From Epiperipatus broadwayi (lineage: Eukaryota > Onychophora > Udeonychophora > Euonychophora > Peripatidae), in assembly GCA_028023455.1 (NCBI GenBank), contig JAQFVV010006711.1:60001-124000 (forward strand): a DNA stretch of 64,000 bases, written 5' to 3'. Shown here piece after piece: positions 58,529-64,000 of this stretch. The number at the start of each line of letters is the position of its first letter. Within the stretch, counting starts at the first letter, position 1. Below the pieces are notes generated by a model. That model saw only the letters and a list, made by a program, of their open reading frames with translations. It was not told the origin of the DNA and searched no databases. The position numbers and the translations under genes are program-made.

Positions 58529-58639
58529 TAAGAGTAAACGATTGATAACTGTCTGGCCTTATCATATTTCTTAATTTTTTGCTTTAATAAAATGTCTAAA
58601 AAATAAAACATTATCAATTTTTTACTGTTTTAAAAAAAA

Positions 58640-59145
58640 ATTGAATATTTTTTTGCAGATAAAATTAAGGTTATTCATGATTTGCTGTAGTTATTAGTGG
58701 ATTCTATGAATTTTGTGTGTAATGATGTATTTTATAAAATTGAAGAGAGATAGGTTATTGGTTACATTATTTCTCCTTTAATGTGCTCTTTCTATATTGA
58801 TTTTTTTAAGAGAATAGTGGATTAATACTTTTTCTGTTGCTTTAAAATTATTTGTTAGGTATGTTGATGATTGTTTGTTGTTATACAGGAAGATAAATTG
58901 AAGGATATCTTTGATAGATTGAATGCTTTTGATTCTAATACTAAAATTACTATTAAAGGGAGTACATTTGAATTTATTAGGTTAAAATTTTTAGATTTAA
59001 GTGGTGATAAAGTTGATAATGTTTTATTTTGTAGTCATTTTATTAAAGCAAAAAAATTAAGAAATATGATAAGGCCAGCCAGTTATTAACCTTTTATTCA
59101 TAGGACACATTCTTCATTAAATTTTTGTTATAGGAAACATAACGT
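58640..59145 (+). pseudogene. Penelope-like reverse transcriptase fragment
   Basis: GYIISPLMCSFYIDFF near 58,760 matches the segment before the catalytic box. LFVRYVDDCLLLY starts at 58,848 and carries an intact YVDD active site. A frameshift at about 58,888 then leads to EDKLKDIFDRLNAFDSNTK, FEFIRLKFLDLS and then FCSHFIK. The order, R-Y-V-D-D, then L-N-x-x-x-x-x-I-x-F-T-x-E, then LxFLDL, is that of Penelope-like reverse transcriptases. The frameshift and the loss of both ends make it inactive. The 58,871 frame itself has no ATG. Confidence 0.75.
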
Positions 59146-59671
59146 TGATCAGTATGGTAAAAAAAAAAAAATTGACAAAATATGAGTAGTTACCCATGTA
59201 CTGTTTTATATGTTTTTAATAATACCATAAATCCTCACAGACATATAGACCAGCTGATGCATGAATATGAAATACCACATAATGATGAAGAGTCTACCAA
59301 ATCAGAGTTTATTTTAAGACATATAAAATAAGAAACTAGATTATAGCACCAACTGCAAAACCACAAATACCAGTCTTGATGATGATCCAGACTAAAAGAT
59401 AAGCAAGAAATTGTCTAGATGCCTCTATCTTATATCTCAACAATTATATATTCCAAAACTAATTTTATCCAGGATAAGAAAATATTATGTGTGTATCTTA
59501 AATTTATCTCAATAATGGATTTCTATAAAATATAAAGTTATCAAGATCAGATTCAATGTACAATACATTTGATCAGTTAAGCAACAATGGAAGCAAGCAA
59601 ATAGCCTATGAGCATAACTTGCCAATCATGTTATAGTATGGAAGAGAATCTGGCTATAAAATGATTTTCAT

Positions 59672-59881
59672 TTAATAGGAAAGGCAACATAATAAGGTTA
59701 CTGAATCCTTTAACAGTAATTTATCTTGAATTCTTCTGATAGTCATACACATTGTCCTATCTGCTAAAATGTAATCAAGCTTACTCATGTTCCTGCTAGA
59801 AGAAACAAATATTACATTTGCATGAAGTAAGTTAATGGATCTGGAAGTGTCCGTTTTATAAAAGTCATAACATGCTTCCAA
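59672..59881 (-). pseudogene. Possible LINE endonuclease fragment
   Basis: The 69-residue minus-strand frame has SKLDYILADR followed by a basic/hydrophobic stretch and KDS. The first motif resembles the conserved (R/S)-x-I-D-Y-I-L-x-(D/S)-R of APE-type LINE endonucleases, which precedes the SDH box. The flanks are undiagnostic, so this could be chance or a decayed RTE-type piece. Confidence 0.35.
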
Positions 59882-59999
59882 AAATGCTAGTAAATGTAGC
59901 TAACAATTATGTATTTGTAATTTTGCTAACGTAATGATGAATCTTTTAATTAACTATTGAATATGTATTGTTTATGTAAATAGACACAATAAAGTCATT

Positions 60000-61330
60000 T
60001 TTTATTTTACTATATTTATTCACAAGTTGGAAGTATTAATTTCTGACACCAAAAAATATATAAGCACAACAAATACATATATTTTATTTATATGAAAAAC
60101 ACTATAATAGAGAATAAACCAAATTAAATAGACAGAGTATACTTTCAATGCGTATCATAATCATGATTGTCAATAAGTTTGTCATTTATTATTAATGAGT
60201 TAAGAGACCCATTTTTTGTTAATTTGAACACTAACTGGCTTTTTGATTGATTACGTAAAATGAATGCATAATGATCAAAGCAATAATAGAATTCAAATTA
60301 GTAAAAAAATGATCTCTTAAACAATTAACGGTAAAATACAAACTCATTGATAACAATCATTACAATGCTTATATATCGAATATATAATGTCTATTTAATT
60401 TGTTTTGTTCTCAAAGTGTTTTTCATATTATTAATAATGGCAGAGTATCAAAAGTGTTTATTTGTATACAGGATCTACTCTAACGGTAAAACTTTAAAAT
60501 TTTAGACAGATTTCAACAAGATAATTCTGGTATTTGCAGTTAACTTCTAAATTTATTAGCAAGTTGAAGTTTTCAAAAATCTATAAAAGAGCTTCCTTGT
60601 GATCTTATCTCTGGAAAAGAATGAAAATGTGTTAAAAAAAAAGAAGATAGGCCTTCAGATGTGTTTATATGTTCACTTCTGATAACAATCTCTTTTGTTT
60701 TGTTTGTTTGTTTAAATGTCTGTTTAATATTAGATAAATTTCAGAGATTCAAATTATATTTTTTATTTTTGTTCCTAGTTGTTCATCTGTCTCTCATCTT
60801 ATCGTAAATTCTCATGTAATATGCTCCAGTTAATTGTGAGTTTTTCCAGAAAGCTTCACCTTAATTCTTTTTGTTCTAAATTTGATTTTCAATACATATT
60901 TTTTAAAACTGTTTTTTTTTTTTGCCTACTTCATAATGTAGAGTATAACTGCTGCTTTTCATATTATTACTAATTTATTATTGTTTCCTCAATTTTAATT
61001 TATCGTCTGCGTCATGATTAAATCATTCTTTCAGTAAATATTCTTCTTTCCTCGAGAATTTAGTATTGCATATGTCATAGTTTTTAGAAATTTTAATGAG
61101 ATTTTTGTTTTAAAAACATTCCTGAACGAGGCTCCTTTTACTTTTATTCTCTAAACAAATTTATAGAGCTTTACTTGATCATCTTAAAATGATACCAGGA
61201 TTTATTTTAAAATTTTCCAATCAAATATATATAAAAATAGTTCAAATATAAACTTAGCCAAATGTTTGTTATTTTAAATTGAACACACTCACCATCCTTA
61301 AATATGTCAAATAAATAAAATAATTAAATA
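60000..61330. other. AT-rich spacer, no gene seen
   Basis: No coding frame, repeat boundary or RNA gene was recognised. The 64-residue frame at 60,779-60,973 is Phe/Cys-rich with no visible domain. Confidence 0.4.
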
Positions 61331-61504
61331 GTAATCAATAAGCTAATTAGAATATGTATGTGATAGTATGTTGAACTATATCTTCTATCAGTAAATATTG
61401 AATGTATAAAAAAAATTAAAATTTTTACTTAAACTTTTCAAATACAAATAAATTGTTAGTAATAAATAACACACAAATAGACAACACGGGTTAGTAAGTA
61501 CATA

Positions 61505-61545
61505 ACGTTTCGAGTAGTAGTATTCTCCACTCTTCTTCAGGTGTT
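61505..61545 (-). ncRNA. Hammerhead-like core, left unit
   Basis: Minus strand: CTGAAGA (complement of 61,534-61,540), stem II GAGTGG/CTACTC (one wobble), then GAAAC (complement of 61,507-61,511) and GTT. Core bases are intact. Stem III is minimal, with no loop. Stem I pairing next to the core is broken (C opposite A), though an AACAC/GTGTT pairing exists farther out. Confidence 0.45.
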
Positions 61546-61756
61546 GCTGGCCTGACCAGTAACAGTAGTCATATAGGAGTCGAACTTACATCTTTGATTC
61601 TCGAAAATAGAATTTAAGGCAAACGCTCTAACTAACTGAGCCTTTGACAAAATACCTCAGTTGGTTAAAGCATTTACCTTAAATTCAATATTTGAGAATC
61701 TAAAGGTGCGATTTCAACTCCTATGTGAATCCTGTCATTGATCAAGCTAGCAACAA

Positions 61757-61795
61757 CTGAAGAAGAGTGAGGAATACTACTACTCAAAACGTCGT
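61757..61795 (+). ncRNA. Hammerhead-like core, right unit, mutated
   Basis: CTGAAGA at 61,757-61,763, stem II GAGT/ACTC, then AAAAC (G12 changed to A) and GTC. Loss of G12 should abolish cleavage. Confidence 0.4.
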
Positions 61796-62332
61796 ATAAT
61801 TACTAACCTGTGCCGTCTGTATGTGTGTTATTACTAGCAACACATGATCACTATTTCTTATGCTTGCTCTTGACTATTATTAAAACATTGGCAATACGTA
61901 TAGATTTTGCCTGTTTTATTATTAACAAGTTGTTTGTATTTGAAAAATTTAAAATTTTCTATACATTCAACATTTTGAGATAGATAATGGAAATAGTCTA
62001 ACATATTATCACATACATATTCTAATAATTAATAAGCGATTTGCAAATTGTACATTTTGTTACAAATATTTAATTATACTAAAACTTATAAAGATATTAA
62101 TTCTAATTACAATATTTTTTTATTATTTAAAAGTTCCCATATAATACTTTTTCACTTTTTAATTTTTTTAAAAATAAAATGAAAATAGATTAAATTAATG
62201 TTTTATTTTAATATTCAGTTTGAAATATAATAAAAGATAAATTTTTTCATGCTTAGTAATTTCAGAATATATAAATTTAAGTCTCTAATCGCCAGACTAC
62301 TTTAGCTTACACAAACTGAGAAAACTTAACAC

Positions 62333-62345
62333 AAGATTGAAGAAT
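62333..62345. repeat. Target-site duplication of the GC-rich retroposon, left copy
   Basis: AAGATTGAAGAAT. The same string follows the poly-A tail at 63,270-63,282. Confidence 0.85.
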
Positions 62346-63270
62346 CATTGTCTAGCCCGGGAATACCTGCTGGGAGGGTGAAAGTCACTACCTTCACATG
62401 GACTTCGCCATGAAGGGCTACTGCACCCCTTGATGGATTATTTGATAGGTCAGTGTTGATTTGCACTCACTATCATTAGGTTTCATTTGTTAACTTTAAA
62501 TTTAGTGCATTTGTAAAGCAGTTGGTCTGTTTTGAGCCACCACCTTTTTTTTTTTGTAACATTGATGGAGTTCTGTTTTGTGGGCATGGGTCTGCACTCC
62601 CCTCTTTTTCTTTAGGGATGGCTGGTTGTAGACATTAGGTGTCTGGTTTATGGTGTGGGCTGTTAACAGTTTTTCCACTGCCCAGAACACCTGCCGGGGG
62701 GCTACATGGTCAAAGTTGGTGCTATTCCTACTCTGGTTGGCTGCCGTGTTCCCTGATAGGCTGGTTTTTGGCAGTGTCCATCTGGCTCTTTATTTATTAC
62801 TTCTCAGTTTTTACCCAAGTTGGCTTTCCAATTCTGGGCAGGTAGACCAATTGTGGTCCCTGCTCATTTGGACTGCTAATTGGGAGGCAGAGGTATTCAG
62901 ATTGGTCTTGACATGGCTCGGCTGTGGTTCGAGAGTTTATTGCTTGGTGAACTTGGGCCTTGGACCTATCTGCCTGTTGTGGTGGTTGGCACAATGCTGG
63001 ACTTCACCTATTCAGCTGAAGTATTTGAGTCTTCACTTCGGGGCCCCAGGGGTGGGACCATTGGATGATGGTTATCTTCTCGACAGCTGGGCCATGTGGA
63101 TCCATGTACAGATACACATTAATCACATTACAGCAATTTTTATAAATGTAATTATTTTTGAACATATGTACATTCTACCTTGTTACATTGAATCACTGTG
63201 TAATCCTCAATGGGTAAGTACTCAAAATTTTTTGTGATCTTTTATTAATAAAGGTTACTTTAAGAAAAAA
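62346..63270 (+). mobile_element. GC-rich polyadenylated retroposon or processed pseudogene, source unknown
   Basis: A ~920-bp insertion much richer in G and C than anything else in the window (notably 62,350-63,110). It has AATAAA at 63,247-63,252, an A run from 63,265 twelve bases later, and a 13-bp direct duplication at both ends. These are the hallmarks of LINE-mediated insertion of a polyadenylated RNA. A 195-codon plus-strand frame (62,650-63,237, starting MVWAVNSF, Trp/Leu/Cys-rich, with no recognisable domain) lies within it, as do shorter frames on both strands. I do not recognise a protein, so the source could be a non-coding transcript, a 3' UTR, the end of an unknown LINE or an unfamiliar gene. 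No introns are expected in such a copy. Confidence 0.75.
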
Positions 63271-63282
63271 AGATTGAAGAAT
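63270..63282. repeat. Target-site duplication of the GC-rich retroposon, right copy
   Basis: AAGATTGAAGAAT directly after the A tail; the first A is shared with the tail. Confidence 0.85.
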
Positions 63283-63729
63283 TTATTTCAATTTATTGAT
63301 GGGAGGTATTTGTACTGCTGCAATATATCTCTGAACAAAGTCAGATTCTTTGTAATATGAGAAAAAATATTTTTCTAATGCCAATAAATTTTTACATAAA
63401 CTTTCTCTTATTACATTTTTTTCTCCATTAAACTAATAAAACAGTATTCTGTCATATTATTTATATGCTTTTATATATGTATTGTAATGAAATGTAAAAA
63501 GGTATAATATTAGGAAGATGGCAATCATCATCATCATCATTCTTACTGAATATTACAATATCTCAGTAATATTATCAATAAAGAGTTATCAACAAGTATA
63601 AAAGGAGCATGAGAAAATCAGCATAGAATAAAATAAGTAGTTATGACAATTATAACTTAGATCACCAGAATTAGACATGAGCAATCAACAATCATCCAAT
63701 GTAACTGGATCAAGAGGTTCAATATCAAG

Positions 63730-64000
63730 ATGTAGGCTACTTATCTAAAGGACTGAATATCTTGAATTTTATAAAATGGTGCAGAAATGAGTTAAAAATG
63801 ATATAAGAAAGTATAACTGTGAACTAACAAGGAAAACTGTAGAAGAGAATAAAAGTCTCAAGAGTGTAAAATAACATTTTGGTATTGGTAGGAAATTTAT
63901 ATCTGCAATAAAAAAAAAAGATGAAATTATTTATAGAAAGAGAGATGACATCATAAAATGGGTAGAAGACTTCTATCACAAATTATGTAGTAATAAAAAA
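63730..64000 (+). pseudogene. RTE-type retrotransposon, second copy, runs off the window
   Basis: Collinear with 30,597-30,830 of the first RTE fossil and better preserved. One frame reads NDIRKYNCELTRKTVEENKS, then (after a stop) HFGIGRKFISAIKKKD, then IIKWVEDFYHKLCSN. This is the connector between endonuclease and reverse transcriptase in RTE elements, where the EFY-x-x-L-Y segment precedes the reverse transcriptase. The endonuclease should lie upstream, but I could not trace it between 63,283 and 63,730. The reverse transcriptase lies beyond the window. Confidence 0.65.

Larger units (their letters stand above)
57960..59165 (-). mobile_element. Penelope-like retroelement with inverted 5' part
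   Basis: The 3' half, with the GIY-YIG endonuclease, reads on the minus strand (58,528 to 57,960). The reverse transcriptase half reads on the plus strand (58,640 to about 59,140). Both halves contain the same short segment, LNFCYR, at the minus-piece start (near 58,520) and at the outer end of the plus piece (near 59,130). This is the geometry expected of twin priming or an equivalent 5' inversion. Confidence 0.7.
61335..62035. mobile_element. Head-to-head foldback of a tRNA-like, hammerhead-bearing element
   Basis: The left arm (about 61,335-61,650, minus) and right arm (about 61,655-62,035, plus) are inverted copies, with an extra ~70 bases in the right arm. Shared outer blocks include TTAGAATATGTATGTGATA and TTGAATGTATA. 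Each unit runs: tRNA-like head with CTCAGTTGGTTAAAGC (A-box region) and GTGCGATTTCAACTCC or its partner GTTCGACTCC (B box), then a hammerhead-like core, then GTGTTATTA. The centre lies near 61,652. The layout recalls SINE-like retroposons with hammerheads known from flatworms. Confidence 0.6.

Noticed and set aside
62797-62994. Minus-strand 65-residue frame and a 62-residue plus-strand frame within the GC-rich retroposon
   Set aside because: They overlap the longer frame in other phases; high GC gives long open frames on both strands. No domain was visible.

Overview
The window is AT-rich, repeat-saturated nuclear DNA from an animal. Everything I could identify is a transposable element, a fossil of one, a satellite or a microsatellite. 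I found no host gene I would defend with confidence. The mix of element classes points to an invertebrate metazoan: RTE-type and a second non-LTR retrotransposon, Penelope-like elements, hammerhead ribozyme motifs, Ty3/gypsy, mariner, Merlin, hAT, and tRNA-derived SINEs with poly-A tails and target-site duplications. A mollusc would fit, but the sequence does not settle the phylum.

Layout. 0.7-1.7 kb: gag pseudogene. 2.4-6.8 kb: several tandem duplications. 7.7-8.1 kb: the best candidate for host transcription, a TATA/Inr core promoter before a short open frame. 13.3 kb: SINE with target-site duplication. 15.0-15.6 kb: Merlin transposase fossil. 21.2-21.9 kb: a foldback. 21.9-25.1 and 34.5-37.7 kb: two arms of a roughly 3.2-kb inverted repeat. 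The 9.3-kb interior holds a 5'-truncated LINE inserted in a 319-bp satellite, hammerhead-related repeats and a decayed RTE retrotransposon. 41-42 kb: a MITE-like element and a 345-bp direct duplication. 45.5-46.75 kb: a full-length dead mariner. 47.7-48.1 kb: a long (TATC)n tract. 48.3-55.7 kb: minus-strand Ty3/gypsy remains with nested insertions. 57.5-59.2 kb: a SINE and a Penelope-like element with an inverted 5' part. 61.3-62.0 kb: a head-to-head foldback with tRNA-like and hammerhead-like parts. 62.35-63.27 kb: a GC-rich, polyadenylated retroposon with target-site duplication. 63.73 kb to the end: the start of another RTE copy.

The most interesting theme is self-cleaving-RNA architecture. 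A 389-bp insertion flanked by an 11-bp target-site duplication (55,192-55,580) is a near-perfect palindrome, and each arm carries a hammerhead ribozyme core, one per strand. A third near-complete hammerhead lies about 0.5 kb away at 56.1 kb. Degraded relatives form a cluster at 28.3-29.2 kb, and a tRNA-headed foldback at 61.5 kb carries another core. Penelope-like coding fragments sit in the same neighbourhood, consistent with the published association of hammerheads with Penelope-like elements.

All coding assignments come from reading translated frames by eye against known family motifs. No alignment or folding software was run. Boundaries given as terminal repeats or target-site duplications were read directly from the sequence.
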